From: Geodermatophilus ruber | GTDB lineage: Bacteria; Actinomycetota; Actinomycetes; Mycobacteriales; Geodermatophilaceae | DNA: 64,000 bases | Assembly (NCBI RefSeq): GCF_900114385.1 | Contig: NZ_FOSW01000003.1 | Location: 248,001-312,000, forward strand | Reading direction: 5' to 3' | Shown here: positions 8,383 through 17,134 of the stretch, in pieces | Layout: each line of letters opens with the position of its first letter | Numbering within the stretch: position 1 is the stretch's first letter | Position numbers and translations under genes: made by a program | The notes under the pieces: generated by a model | The model's input: only the letters and a program-made list of their open reading frames with translations | What the model was told of the DNA's origin: nothing | The model's database searches: none

Positions 8383-9179
8383 CGCATCGACGGCGGCCGC
8401 AGCGCCTCGGGGACGACGGCGGTCTCGCCGGTGGCCGTCCGGGCGCTCGGCACGCCCTTGAACCGGTAGGGCACCGCGCCGATCCCCGGCTGGACGATGT
8501 AGGCCGCGCCGGGCTCGCCGGAGGCCCAGGCGGCGACCATCGCGTCGGCCACCTCCTCGGCGGTGAGCACGGGGAACCCGGCCTTCTCGAACTCCCCGCG
8601 GATCGGGTCGATGATCGCGGTGTCGGCGAAGCCCGGGCAGATCGCCGTGACGGTGATGTCCTCACCGGCCAGCCGCGGCGCCATCGAGCGCACGAACGCG
8701 ACGGCGCCGCCCTTGGCCACGCTGTAGCCGGGGTCGGTGGCCATCGGCGAGAGCCCGGCCAGGGAGGCGGTGACCACGATCGACCCGCCGCCGGCCCGCC
8801 GCAGCGCGGGCAGCGCCGCCTCGGTGCCGTAGACGACGCCGAACAGGTCGACCTCCACGACGCGGAGGAACTCGTCGACGTCGAGGGTCTCCCGGCTGCC
8901 CCCGGCGATGCCGGCGTTGAGGAACACCGCGTCCAGCCGGCCGTGCTCGGCCTCGACCTGCTCGACGACGGCCCGGTTCGCCGCCCGGTCGGTGACGTCG
9001 AGGGCGACGAAGGGTGCGCCGAGCTCGGCGGCCACCTGCCGGTTGCGCTCGCTGTCGAGGTCGGCGAGGACGACGGTGACGCCGAGCGCCCGCAGCTTCG
9101 CGGTGAGGGCGCGGCCGAACCCGCCGGCCCCTCCCGTGACGAGCGCGACGGAGCCGGGGCCGGGAGTGGTGTCGGTCAC
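8379..9179 (-). CDS. SDR-family oxidoreductase
   Basis: 266 residues of a classical short-chain dehydrogenase. The cofactor motif is TGGAGGFGRAL (about residues 15-25), with LADLDSER favouring NAD(H). The NAG-type motif is LNAGIAGG, and the catalytic Ser-Tyr-Lys are in VVTASLAGL and GYSVAKGG. It starts at a GTG. It sits alone between a methyltransferase and a peptidase; the substrate is unknown. Confidence 0.85.
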   Translation of the reverse strand: MTDTTPGPGSVALVTGGAGGFGRALTAKLRALGVTVVLADLDSERNRQVAAELGAPFVALDVTDRAANRAVVEQVEAEHGRLDAVFLNAGIAGGSRETLDVDEFLRVVEVDLFGVVYGTEAALPALRRAGGGSIVVTASLAGLSPMATDPGYSVAKGGAVAFVRSMAPRLAGEDITVTAICPGFADTAIIDPIRGEFEKAGFPVLTAEEVADAMVAAWASGEPGAAYIVQPGIGAVPYRFKGVPSARTATGETAVVPEALRPPSMR

Positions 9180-9323
9180 CGTCGCATCACATCACGCGGT
9201 GCCGGCGTCGGGCCGCTCCCGCCCCGCACCCGGACTGCCGCGATCGTCACGCTCCGGAGGCGGCACGCCGTCGTCCCCGGGGTGCCGCCCCACATCGTCG
9301 AGAGGGCGGGCCTGGCCGGGGGC

Positions 9324-10652
9324 TCAGGCGGCGCGGAGGAAGCGGTCGAGCACCCGGATGCCGAAGCGCAGCGACTCGACCGGCACCCGCTCGTCGATCC
9401 CGTGGAAGAGCGAGGCGAAGTCCAGGTCGGGCGGCAGCCGCAGCGGGGAGAAGCCGAAGCAGCGCATGCCCAGGCGCTCGAAGCTCTTGGCGTCGGTGCC
9501 GCCGCTCATCGTGAAGGGCACCGGGCGGGCGCCGTCGTCCTCGGCCTTGAGGGCGGCGACCATGTGGTCGACCAGCGGGCCGTCGAACGTCGTCTCCACG
9601 GCCTGGTCGTGGACGATCCACTCGCGCTGCACGCCCTCGCCGATCAGGGCGGCCAGCTGCCGCTCGAACTCCTCTTCCTGGCCGTAGAGGAAGCGGCCGT
9701 CGACGGTGGCCGACGCGGTGCCGGGGATGACGTTGGCCTTGTATCCGGCCTGGAGCATCGTCGGGTTGACCGTGTTGCGCAGCGCCGCGCCGATCATCCG
9801 GCTGATGCTGCCCAGCCGGGCCAGCGCCTCCTCGGGCTCGTCGGGGTCGATCTCGATGCCGTAGGCCTCCTCGACCGCGGCGAGGAACTGCCGCATCGGC
9901 GGGGTGAGGACGGTGGGCAGCCGGTGCGAGCCGAGCCGGGCGACCGCCTGGCAGAGCCGGGTGACGGCGTTGTCGTCGTGGACGAAGGAGCCGTGGCCGG
10001 GCCTGCCGGTCGCGGTCAGGCGCATCCAGGCCAGGCCCTTCTCGGCGGTCTGCACCAGGTAGAGGCGCAGGTCGTCGCGGACGGTGATGGAGAAGCCGCC
10101 GACCTCGCTGATCGCCTCGGTGCAGCCCTCGAACAGGTCGGGGTGCTCCTCGACGAGGAAGCGCGCGCCGAGCCGGCCGCCGGCCTCCTCGTCGGCGACG
10201 AAGGCCAGCACGATGTCCCGGGGCGGCTTCGTCCCGGTCCGGGCCCAGTCCCGGACCAGCGCCAGGACCATCGCGTCCATGTCCTTCATGTCGACCGCGC
10301 CGCGGCCCCAGACGTACCCGTCGCGCTCCTCGCCGGAGAAGGGGTGCACGCTCCACTCGGCCGGGTCGGCGGGGACGACGTCCAGGTGCCCGTGGACGAG
10401 CAGGCCCGGCCGGCTGCGGTCGGCGCCCGGGATGCGGGCGACCAGGCTGGCCCGCCCCCGCTCCGACTCGTGGATCACCGAGTCGATGCCGACCTCGTCC
10501 AGCTTGCCGGCCACCCACTCGGCCGCCGTCCGCTCGCCCTTGCCGGTGGCGGTGTCCCCGGTGTTGGTGGTGTCGATGCGAATGAGGTCGGACAGCAGCT
10601 CCGCGACCTCGGCCTGGGCTCGGGCAAGGGGGGCGGGGGTCGTCTCGGACAT
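9324..10652 (-). CDS. M20/M25/M40 family metallopeptidase
   Basis: 442 residues. Metal ligands are visible in VHGHLDVVPAD (His and catalytic Asp), the bridging Asp of GRGAVDMKDMDAM, and the FVADEEAGGRLGARFL segment with the general-base Glu. A central dimerisation domain follows (TGRPGHGSF). The family hydrolyses peptides or N-acyl amino acids using two metal ions; the close match to the ArgE/DapE/carboxypeptidase G2 pattern does not fix the substrate. No signal peptide, so cytoplasmic. Confidence 0.88.
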   Translation of the reverse strand: MSETTPAPLARAQAEVAELLSDLIRIDTTNTGDTATGKGERTAAEWVAGKLDEVGIDSVIHESERGRASLVARIPGADRSRPGLLVHGHLDVVPADPAEWSVHPFSGEERDGYVWGRGAVDMKDMDAMVLALVRDWARTGTKPPRDIVLAFVADEEAGGRLGARFLVEEHPDLFEGCTEAISEVGGFSITVRDDLRLYLVQTAEKGLAWMRLTATGRPGHGSFVHDDNAVTRLCQAVARLGSHRLPTVLTPPMRQFLAAVEEAYGIEIDPDEPEEALARLGSISRMIGAALRNTVNPTMLQAGYKANVIPGTASATVDGRFLYGQEEEFERQLAALIGEGVQREWIVHDQAVETTFDGPLVDHMVAALKAEDDGARPVPFTMSGGTDAKSFERLGMRCFGFSPLRLPPDLDFASLFHGIDERVPVESLRFGIRVLDRFLRAA

Positions 10653-10738
10653 GCCGCCGATCGTGCCACCGGGGGTGTGCGATCCCAGGCCGAGGCTCGG
10701 TTATGCTGACTCCCGGCGCTCGCGAGGGCGCCCACCTT

Positions 10739-10826
10739 GTCCGGGTGGCGGAATGGCAGACGCGCTAGCTTGAGGTGCTAGTGCCCTTTATCGGGCGTGG
10801 GGGTTCAAGTCCCCCCTCGGACACCA
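10739..10826 (+). tRNA. tRNA-Leu(GAG), intact, carrying the island attachment site
   Basis: A full class II cloverleaf can be folded: 7-bp acceptor stem (one G-U pair), D arm, anticodon stem CTAGC/GCTAG with loop TTGAGGT (anticodon GAG), a long variable arm (GCCC/GGGC), a T arm GGGGG-TTCAAGT-CCCCC, discriminator A and encoded CCA. A plausible -10 element TATGCT lies at 10702. The 3' end is the attachment core for the island that follows and stays intact after integration. Confidence 0.95.
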
Positions 10827-11860
10827 CGAAGTGGGAGCTCTCCCACCTCCACCGGCCGGAAACGGCCATCTCGGAACCTGACGACACGGTTCCCCCCATC
10901 CCAGGATGCGCAAGCATTCCGGAGCCCTCAGCGGCGTTCACCGCCCAGTCCCTGGCAGCACCTGCCCCGCAGGCGGCCCTCCTGGGCGATGCCGATCAGG
11001 CGGCAGTGCGCCGACTGCTGGAAGTGACTGCCCAGCGCGGCGGTCCCGGCACCGATCCGCGCATGCCCAACGCCGCTCCCCCGCTGCACCCCGCCGTCCG
11101 TCGCCGCACCGCCGCGGCTTCCACCGCACCGGCGGCCCGGCCGGGCCTGTCGGTCGCTTCCTCGGTGACCCCCTCGTCTGCCGGTGACCCGGCGCCGGCG
11201 CTGACCGGCGTGCCGGCCTCCTGGGCCGGGCTGGGCGCGCTGCTCACCGGCGCCGGCGACCGCACGCCAGCCGACGCGTTGGCGCTGGCCTCGATCGCCG
11301 CCGGAGAGAAGCCCGCCGCCCCGCCGGTGGACCTGTCGGGCATCTGGGCTCTTCCGGCGGACATGGCCGCAGCCCGCAGCGGCCACCTGGTCCGGGCCCT
11401 CGACGTCAAGGGACGGCTGCCGCTGCCGGTCGAGGTCGCCGCCGCCACCCGGCTGCCCGCCGAGCGGGACGGCGCCGTCCTCACCGCCTTCCTGCCCGGC
11501 AGCCCCGAGCAGCCGCGGCCCAACTACGCCACGACCGCCCTGCCGCTGGACGGCCGCGGACGTCTCACGCTCAGCCCCGGAGTCCGGCGCTTGGCCGGTA
11601 TCCCTGACGGCGCCGACGTGCTGGTGGTCCTCGATCCCGACCGGGGCACGGTCACCCTGACCGCGGCCAGCCGGCTGGCGGCCGAGATCACCGGCCTGAT
11701 CGACGGCCTCCGCCGGCCGGCCACTGCGTCCTCCGAGGCCGTTGGGCCGACGGAGCTGCCCCTCGCCGACTCCGGCGATGACACCGACGCCACGCCGTCG
11801 GACGTCGCGCACACCGCCGAGGCGACCGCCTCCGCGGGGCGACTGCGCATCGTCCGCTGA
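10775..11860 (+). CDS. AbrB/SpoVT-like double-domain protein at the island left end
   Basis: The open frame runs from inside the tRNA gene to 11860. The C-terminal half holds two swapped-hairpin AbrB-like repeats: ALDVKGRLPLPVEVAAATRL and LDGRGRLTLSPGVRRLAGIP, followed by VLVVLDPDRGTVTL. The N-terminal half is Ala/Pro-rich. The true start is unclear: GTG 11024 and ATG 11063 are possible, yet the truncated copy at 51681 is similar in the same frame from the att core onward (SDTTKW, then AVxRLLxxxAQ). It is probably a DNA-binding regulator of the integrated element. Confidence 0.6.
   Translation: MLVPFIGRGGSSPPSDTTKWELSHLHRPETAISEPDDTVPPIPGCASIPEPSAAFTAQSLAAPAPQAALLGDADQAAVRRLLEVTAQRGGPGTDPRMPNAAPPLHPAVRRRTAAASTAPAARPGLSVASSVTPSSAGDPAPALTGVPASWAGLGALLTGAGDRTPADALALASIAAGEKPAAPPVDLSGIWALPADMAAARSGHLVRALDVKGRLPLPVEVAAATRLPAERDGAVLTAFLPGSPEQPRPNYATTALPLDGRGRLTLSPGVRRLAGIPDGADVLVVLDPDRGTVTLTAASRLAAEITGLIDGLRRPATASSEAVGPTELPLADSGDDTDATPSDVAHTAEATASAGRLRIVR
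10803..10828 (+). other. attL core: tRNA-Leu 3' end
   Basis: These 26 bp (T-loop, T-stem, acceptor 3' strand, CCA, CG) recur exactly at 60238-60263. Parts recur at 51710-51732 (23 bp, extending 7 bp into the flank) and 53953-53974 (22 bp). A tRNA 3' end duplicated at the far end of a foreign block is the classic mark of tyrosine-recombinase integration. Confidence 0.88.
10831..10846 (+). terminator. palindrome after tRNA-Leu
   Basis: GTGGGAGCTCTCCCAC is a perfect palindrome 5 bp after the CCA, suited to end the tRNA transcript. The same motif in slightly changed form sits beside the other att copies (51728-51743, 35211-35230, 53926-53943, 58789-58800), so it may instead be a recombinase arm site. 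Confidence 0.55.
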
Positions 11861-11921
11861 GCGGCACCGTCCCCTGCGTCCCACGGCACGACCGGTGCCC
11901 TCACCTCACGGAGAAACCACC

Positions 11922-12743
11922 ATGACCACCATCAACTCCCCCACCGACGGCGCCGCCGAGGGCGGCCAGCAGTACGACCAGCGCGAGGCGATGCGAGCGA
12001 CCCTCATCGCCCAGGGCTACGACCCGACCGTCGTCGACAGCATGCTCGCGACTCCCCCGACGCCCGAGGAGATCTACCGCGTCCGGCAGGCGGTCGCCGA
12101 GGCGATCACCGCTATGCGCCGCGACCCGCCCCGCAGTGAGAAGACCTGGGCGCCCTACCTGCAGCTGCTCGTCGACGGGATGCCGGACATGTGCCCGTGC
12201 TCCTGCCCCGCCTGCGCGGCCGGGACCTGCCCCTGCCCAGGCGGCGCTGACGGGCACGACGAGGCCTGCGTCATGACGGACGACGAGCTGCACACCGACT
12301 GCGCCGCGCGCTACCTCGGCATCCCTGACCTGCCGGTCAACCAGGTCACCCGCAGCGTCGTCGCTGACGCAGCCTGGTGGGCCGGCCGTCGCGGGCTGAA
12401 GCGCACCGTCGCCCGCAACGTCAAGCGGGAGGCCGCCGGCCGCAACCTGCTGCACAGTGACGGCCGCGGTGCCCGCGAGCAGTTCATCCAGGCCACCCGG
12501 TGGATGTTCACCTGGATGACCGACGAGGAGAAGGTCTCGGGCAACCCGGCGAAGAAGGTCAAGCTGCCTACCCGGCAGGAGGCCGGCGCCCGGGCACTCA
12601 CGGACGTGGAGTTCCTCGAGGTCTACGGCGTCGCTGTCTCCACCGGCAACGACCCCGCGCTCGATGGGCTGATCCAGCCCGAGTTCCGCGGCGATCACCT
12701 TCCAGGTCGCTCCGGCGTCACGCAACGGCTTGAACCGTCGTAG
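11922..12743 (+). pseudogene. site-specific integrase, N-terminal part only
   Basis: From the ATG at 11922 the frame encodes a Cys-rich segment (CPCSCPACAAGTCPCPGG, about residues 88-105) and then a phage-integrase SAM-like N-terminal domain (GAREQFIQATRWMFTWMTDEE, NPAKKVKLPTR, ALTDVEFLEVYGVA). This is where the catalytic domain of a tyrosine recombinase should begin. The sequence breaks at about 12680 into unrelated DNA and ends 20 codons later. No Arg, HxxR or Tyr catalytic box remains. It follows the AbrB-like gene by 62 bp with a GGAGAAACCACC site. Confidence 0.65.
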
Positions 12744-12749
12744 ATCCAT
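12678..12749 (-). pseudogene. transposase N-terminal remnant (possibly IS21-like)
   Basis: On the minus strand an ATG at 12749 opens MDLRRFKPLRDAGATWKVIA, a helix-turn-helix start seen in IS21-like transposases, and stops matching where the integrase fragment breaks off (about 12680). Only about 24 residues survive. The family call is weak. Confidence 0.3.
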
Positions 12750-13062
12750 CCATGCCTCGGCGGCAGGATCATGAGCGGTCACGCTTCGGTCTGTCTGCTT
12801 GGCGGCTGACAGCCGGAGGGTGATCACCACCCAGGTGATGAGGACGACGACTCGCCGGAGCTGATGGGGATCTGCACGGGGGAGCCGCACCCTTCGATCT
12901 ACGGACGCCGAGGCTGTTCTCGTTAAGCGGGCACCGGCTGAACCGGTCGCGTGCCTCCTCGATGCGGGACTCCTGCTCTGCCCCCAATGCGGGGCAGAGG
13001 ACGCCGCGGTTGGGGCTCGGCAGGCGCCCGCTGGCCTCATCGACGAGGTGCCTCGCTTAGCG
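12750..13062. other. non-coding junction
   Basis: No ORF with coding character is visible on either strand. It is the junction between the broken integrase/transposase debris and the catabolic block. Confidence 0.5.
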
Positions 13063-13803
13063 TTAGATGACGCCCCCGTTGGCCCGGATCACCTGACCGT
13101 TGACCCAGTGGCCGGCGGGTGAGGCGAGGAAAGCGATGACGTCCGCCACGTCCGCCGGGGTCCCGAGTCGCTCAAGGGGAGGCTCAGCAGCGAAGCGAGC
13201 CAGAAGTTCCTCGTCCTTGCCGTCGAGGAACATGTCCGTCACCGTCGGCCCGGGGGCGACGGCGTTGACCGTCACGTCACGGCCGCGCAGCTCGCGCGCG
13301 AGCACCTTGGTCAGCGCTTCCACGGCTCCCTTGGTAGCCGAGTAGGCGCCGTACCGCGGCAGCGGGCGCGCGACCACCGACGTCGACAGCAGGACCAAGG
13401 CCCCGCCGCCCCGCAGTCGCCGAGCGGCCTGTTGGGCGACTGCGAAACTCCCCCGCACGTTGGTCCGGTACAGGTTGTCGAGGTCAGCCAGCGCGAGGTC
13501 GGAAACGGGTGCGAGAGTCATGCGTCCGGCGGAGTGGACGACGACGTCGATGCCGCCGAAGGCTTCCTCGGCGGCATCGAACAGCCCGGCCACGTCGGCC
13601 TCGACGGCGACATCGGCCTGCACGGCGAGGGCACGACCTCCGGCGACGGCCACCTCCTGCGCCGCGGCCCAGGCTTGTTCCTTGCCGGCGACGTAGCCGA
13701 CGACGACGGCCAGCCCGTCCGCGGCCAGCCGGCTCACCGTGGCCCGACCGATACCGCGGGAGCCTCCAGTAACCACCGCCACACGCGTGGACGTCGGCCA
13801 CAT
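13063..13803 (-). CDS. SDR-family oxidoreductase
   Basis: 246 residues of a classical short-chain dehydrogenase. The cofactor motif is TGGSRGIGRATV (residues 12-23), the NAG-type motif is VVHSAGRM, and the catalytic residues are Ser in LLSTSVV and YGAYSATKG (Tyr, Lys). The C-terminus WVNGQVIRANGGVI is typical. It is the last gene of a minus-strand run that starts with the ABC transporter genes and may be co-transcribed with them. The ATG at 13803 gives the standard length. Confidence 0.85.
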   Translation of the reverse strand: MWPTSTRVAVVTGGSRGIGRATVSRLAADGLAVVVGYVAGKEQAWAAAQEVAVAGGRALAVQADVAVEADVAGLFDAAEEAFGGIDVVVHSAGRMTLAPVSDLALADLDNLYRTNVRGSFAVAQQAARRLRGGGALVLLSTSVVARPLPRYGAYSATKGAVEALTKVLARELRGRDVTVNAVAPGPTVTDMFLDGKDEELLARFAAEPPLERLGTPADVADVIAFLASPAGHWVNGQVIRANGGVI

Positions 13804-13877
13804 GCCCGCGCCCGGTACGGCAGCGGTTGCTCGGCTCGGCGACCGAACGCCCGGGCGTCCCCGGCTCCTCACAGCGA

Positions 13878-14813
13878 TCAGGCGTAGCAGCGCAAGGGGC
13901 CGCCGTGGAAGGTCACCATCTCGCCGAGGATGCCGAAGCTGTCCAGGGTGGCTCCGCGTTCGCGTCCGTCCAGCTCGGCATAGGCCCGATGCAGGTTGCC
14001 GACGATCCGCTCGGCGTCGAGCCACTCGGCGTACTCGCCGAGATCGGTCTGCCGGGCGGCGTCCAGCGGCGAGAGCTCAGCGGCGTGCGCGTCCGCGGCC
14101 GTCTTCTGGAGGAAGCGCAGGTATCCCTCGGTGCGGTCGAAGATCTCCGGGCCGCACACCGGCCCGTGCCCGGGGACGATGACGGCGGGGTCGAGCGCCC
14201 GCATGCGGTCGAGCGCCTCAAGGGAGCCCGCGACCGACCCCATGAGCAGGAAGGGGGTGCCACCGTTAAACACGAGGTCCCCGCTGTAGAGCACGCGCTC
14301 CTCGGGCAGCCAGGCGATGGAGTCGTTGGTGGTGTGGGCCGGGGTGCTGATGTAGCGCACCTCGACCTTCCTGTCGTCGACCCAGACGTCGACCCCGTCC
14401 GAGTAGGTGAGGAACGGCGGCGCAGGCGGGAGGGCGCCCCACTCCACCGGCTCGAACACCATGCCGTTCGGGGGCGGTTCCTGCCCGATGATCAGCTCCC
14501 GCGCGGCCTCGTGCGCGATGATCGTCGCCTCGGTGAAGTACCCGTTGCCGTGCGTGTGGTCACCGTGGTGGTGGGTGTTGAGCAGCGTGCGCACCGGTGC
14601 GCTGGTCACCGTGCCGATCGCATCGAGGATGCCGCGGGTGCGTCGTTCGGTCGAGGAGGCGTCGATGCCGAAGACGCGGTCCCGGCCGACGACGAAGCCG
14701 GTGTTGTTTATCCACCAGCTGCCGTCGGGCTGGATGTAGGCGAAGACGCCCGTGCTCACCTCCTCGACCCGGGGTGGCAGCGCCATGCCGGCCTCGATGC
14801 CGTGTGCGGACAA
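13878..14813 (-). CDS. MBL-fold metallo-hydrolase
   Basis: 311 residues. The zinc motif HHHGDH is in TLLNTHHHGDHTHGNGYF (about residue 80). A later His is in STPAHTTND, the bridging Asp in YSGDLVF and the last His in VIVPGHGPV. These are the complete beta-lactamase-fold ligand set. The start is a TTG with AGGAGG 5 bp upstream, which decides against the internal ATG ten codons later. In catabolic operons such enzymes often open lactones or hydrolyse thioesters. Confidence 0.85.
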   Translation of the reverse strand: MSAHGIEAGMALPPRVEEVSTGVFAYIQPDGSWWINNTGFVVGRDRVFGIDASSTERRTRGILDAIGTVTSAPVRTLLNTHHHGDHTHGNGYFTEATIIAHEAARELIIGQEPPPNGMVFEPVEWGALPPAPPFLTYSDGVDVWVDDRKVEVRYISTPAHTTNDSIAWLPEERVLYSGDLVFNGGTPFLLMGSVAGSLEALDRMRALDPAVIVPGHGPVCGPEIFDRTEGYLRFLQKTAADAHAAELSPLDAARQTDLGEYAEWLDAERIVGNLHRAYAELDGRERGATLDSFGILGEMVTFHGGPLRCYA

Positions 14814-14870
14814 TCGGTCCTCCTGTAGTCAGCTCCCGCGGGGTTGCCAGTTGCACCCCACGCCCGAACT

Positions 14871-15803
14871 TCAGCGCAACGGGCGCAGCGGCGCACCCTC
14901 GACGATCCGGGCGCGAAGGTCACCCAGCAGCTCCACGGAGAGCACCACCTCGTCACCCGGGCGCAGCCAGGGGTACTCCTCGATCCCGTGCAACACGGAG
15001 AGCTCGAGGATGCAGCCGGTGCCCACCGTGCCGCTGCCGATCACGTCGCCGGGCACCAGCCGGGTCCCCCGCGACGCGTAGGCGAGCATCTCGCCAAACG
15101 ACCAGTACTGCTCGCCGAGCGTCGTCTTCGTGTACGTCCGGCCGTTGACGGTCACCCCGGCCTGCAGGTCGAAGCCGTTACCTTTCCGGTGCGGGGCCAG
15201 CTCGTCGGGGGTGACCAGCATCGGCCCCAGGGTGCTGGCGCCGTCCTTGCCCTTCGCCGGGCCCAGGCCCTGCCGCATCTCCTTCAGCTGCAGGTCGCGA
15301 GCGCTCCAGTCGCAGAAGATGAAGTAGCCGGCGATGTGCTCCTCGGCCTCGGCCGGGTCGAGGTCGGCCCCGCCGCGCCCGACCACGACGCCGAGCTCCA
15401 GCTCGTAGTCGAACCAGGTGCAGCCCGGGGAGATCGGCACGTCGTCACCGGACCCGAGCACGGCGGCCGGGTTGGTGAAGTAGAAGACCGGGTCGTGGTA
15501 CCACTCCGGGTCGAGGTCGGCGTCCATGGACTTCCGGGCGTTACGCACGTGGGCCTCGAAGGCCATGAAGTCCCGGATGGACGGCGGCACCGGCACGGGT
15601 GCCCGGAGCACCGCCTCGTCCAGATCGACGACCTCGAGCGGATCGCGCCGGGCCTCCTCCGCGGCGCCCGCCATCCGCTCGCCGTCGTCCCCGAGCAGGT
15701 CGAGGAGGCGGTCAGGTGCCCGGAGCCCGTGGATCTGCCCGTCCTCGACCAGCCCGACGCGCTCGCCGCCGGCTGCGGCCGACCGGTAGGTCACCCATCG
15801 CAT
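14871..15803 (-). CDS. fumarylacetoacetate hydrolase (FAH) family protein
   Basis: 310 residues. The C-terminal FAH domain shows the metal-binding glutamates in WFDYELELGVVVGRGG (about residues 130-145), then DWSARDLQ and the GTVGTGCILEL loop. FAH enzymes hydrolyse C-C bonds in acylpyruvates or act as 2-hydroxydienoate hydratases/isomerases late in aromatic degradation. It is one of two FAH proteins in the island (the other at 25587). The ATG at 15803 fits the domain. Confidence 0.87.
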   Translation of the reverse strand: MRWVTYRSAAAGGERVGLVEDGQIHGLRAPDRLLDLLGDDGERMAGAAEEARRDPLEVVDLDEAVLRAPVPVPPSIRDFMAFEAHVRNARKSMDADLDPEWYHDPVFYFTNPAAVLGSGDDVPISPGCTWFDYELELGVVVGRGGADLDPAEAEEHIAGYFIFCDWSARDLQLKEMRQGLGPAKGKDGASTLGPMLVTPDELAPHRKGNGFDLQAGVTVNGRTYTKTTLGEQYWSFGEMLAYASRGTRLVPGDVIGSGTVGTGCILELSVLHGIEEYPWLRPGDEVVLSVELLGDLRARIVEGAPLRPLR

Positions 15804-15827
15804 GTCGTTCTCCCGCCTTCCGAAGGG

Positions 15828-15864
15828 GCCGGGCCGTAGGGCGCGTGGCGCCCCACGGCCCGGC
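15828..15864 (-). terminator. strong hairpin between transporter operon and FAH gene
   Basis: A 17-bp stem with one mismatch (GCCGGGCCGT and its complement outside, GGGCGC/GCGCCC inside) closes a GTG loop. It lies 16 bp after the stop codon of the substrate-binding-protein gene and so probably ends, or attenuates, the ABC transporter transcript before the FAH gene. Confidence 0.7.
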
Positions 15865-15880
15865 AGTGCACTGCTCCGGG

Positions 15881-17134
15881 CTAGCCGAGCAGACCCAGCT
15901 CGAGGCCGTCGATCACGTCGCCCTCGATCTGCCACGTGCTGCCGTCCCAGGTGGTCAGCTTGTAGCTGTGGATGAGCCGGCCGTCCGGCCCCGCCTCCAT
16001 CTGGACATCCGGCAGGGTGGCCTGGTTCTCGGTGCTCTCCAGGTTGTCCCAGGCCTCGATCAGACCTTCCTGGGTGATGTCGTCACCCATCGACTCGAGC
16101 ACCGCGACCAGGGCCTGGGCCCAGGCGTAGCCGTTGAGCACCAGCATGTCGTTCGGGCTGGCGCCGTCGCCGTACTGCTCGACGGCGTCCTGGAACGCCT
16201 GGATGCCCTCGTCGTCGGCCCACTGCTCGTCGGCCGGATCCTTGAGCCACTGCACGCTGTGCAGGCCGTCGGCGGCCGCGCCGGCGTTGGCGGTCAGCGT
16301 CTCGATGGCTGAGGCATTGGAGTAGTTGTAGATGTCCGGATCCCAGCCGATCTGGTCCATATACTGCAGCGCGCTCACACCGACCGGCCCGCCGAGGGCG
16401 GCGACGACGGTGTCCACGCCGGCGGCCTGCAGCCGGTTGATCTGCGCGGACAAGTCGGTGGCCGACGGCGGGTAGGTCTCCTCCGCGATCAGCTGGTCGG
16501 CCTGGTCGCCGAGGCCCTCGGTGAGGCCTTCGATCTGGCTGACCGTGATGTCGTTGTTGAAGCCCATGACGCCGATCTGGGCGTCGGGGTTCTGCTCGAG
16601 GATCGCGTGCGCAGTAATCGCTCCCTCGAGGCGGATGTCCGGCCACCAGGCGCGGGTGTGCGGGTGGGACTCGATCTCCGACAGCGCCGCGTTGCCGGCC
16701 ATGACGAAGTGCGGCACGCCCTGGGTCTTCATGTAGTCGCGGATGGCGAGGTTGGTCCCGCCGAAGCTGACGACGGCGAAAACCCCCTCCTGCTCCACGA
16801 ACTGCCGGGCGTTGCTGGCCAGCCGCGAGGGGTCGTAGCCGTCGTCGAGCGCGGTGTACTCGATCTCCCGGCCGTTGACACCGCCGTCGGCGTTGACCTG
16901 CTCGAAGTATGCCTGCGCGCCCTGCGACAGCCCGCCGTAGAGGGCCAGCCCGCCGCTGAAGGGGAAGCTGCCGCCGATCGTGATCGGCTCCCCTTCCGCG
17001 GCGTTCCCGCCGCCGCCTCCCCCGTCGGTCGGGTCCTCGCTTCCACCCCGGCATCCGCTGAGCGCCAGCGCCGTGACGACGATCGTCACGGCGGCCGCAC
17101 CCAGCCGGCCGAACCTTCTCCGACTCATGGTCAT
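15881..17134 (-). CDS. ABC transporter substrate-binding lipoprotein (LIV type)
   Basis: 417 residues. The N-terminus has a signal peptide with the lipobox LALSGC, so it should be lipid-anchored outside the membrane. A Gly-rich linker and a Peripla_BP_6 receptor domain follow (ITIGGSFPFSGGLALYGG, NADGGVNGREIEYTALDDGYD). Its start overlaps the stop of the LivM-like permease gene (ATGA). Proteins of this family in catabolic operons often bind aromatic acids rather than branched-chain amino acids. Confidence 0.9.
   Translation of the reverse strand: MTMSRRRFGRLGAAAVTIVVTALALSGCRGGSEDPTDGGGGGGNAAEGEPITIGGSFPFSGGLALYGGLSQGAQAYFEQVNADGGVNGREIEYTALDDGYDPSRLASNARQFVEQEGVFAVVSFGGTNLAIRDYMKTQGVPHFVMAGNAALSEIESHPHTRAWWPDIRLEGAITAHAILEQNPDAQIGVMGFNNDITVSQIEGLTEGLGDQADQLIAEETYPPSATDLSAQINRLQAAGVDTVVAALGGPVGVSALQYMDQIGWDPDIYNYSNASAIETLTANAGAAADGLHSVQWLKDPADEQWADDEGIQAFQDAVEQYGDGASPNDMLVLNGYAWAQALVAVLESMGDDITQEGLIEAWDNLESTENQATLPDVQMEAGPDGRLIHSYKLTTWDGSTWQIEGDVIDGLELGLLG

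Noticed and set aside
7377..10709. 1110-residue plus-strand open frame
   Set aside because: It runs antisense through the quinone reductase, SDR and M20 peptidase genes and only reflects high GC; no domain is visible.
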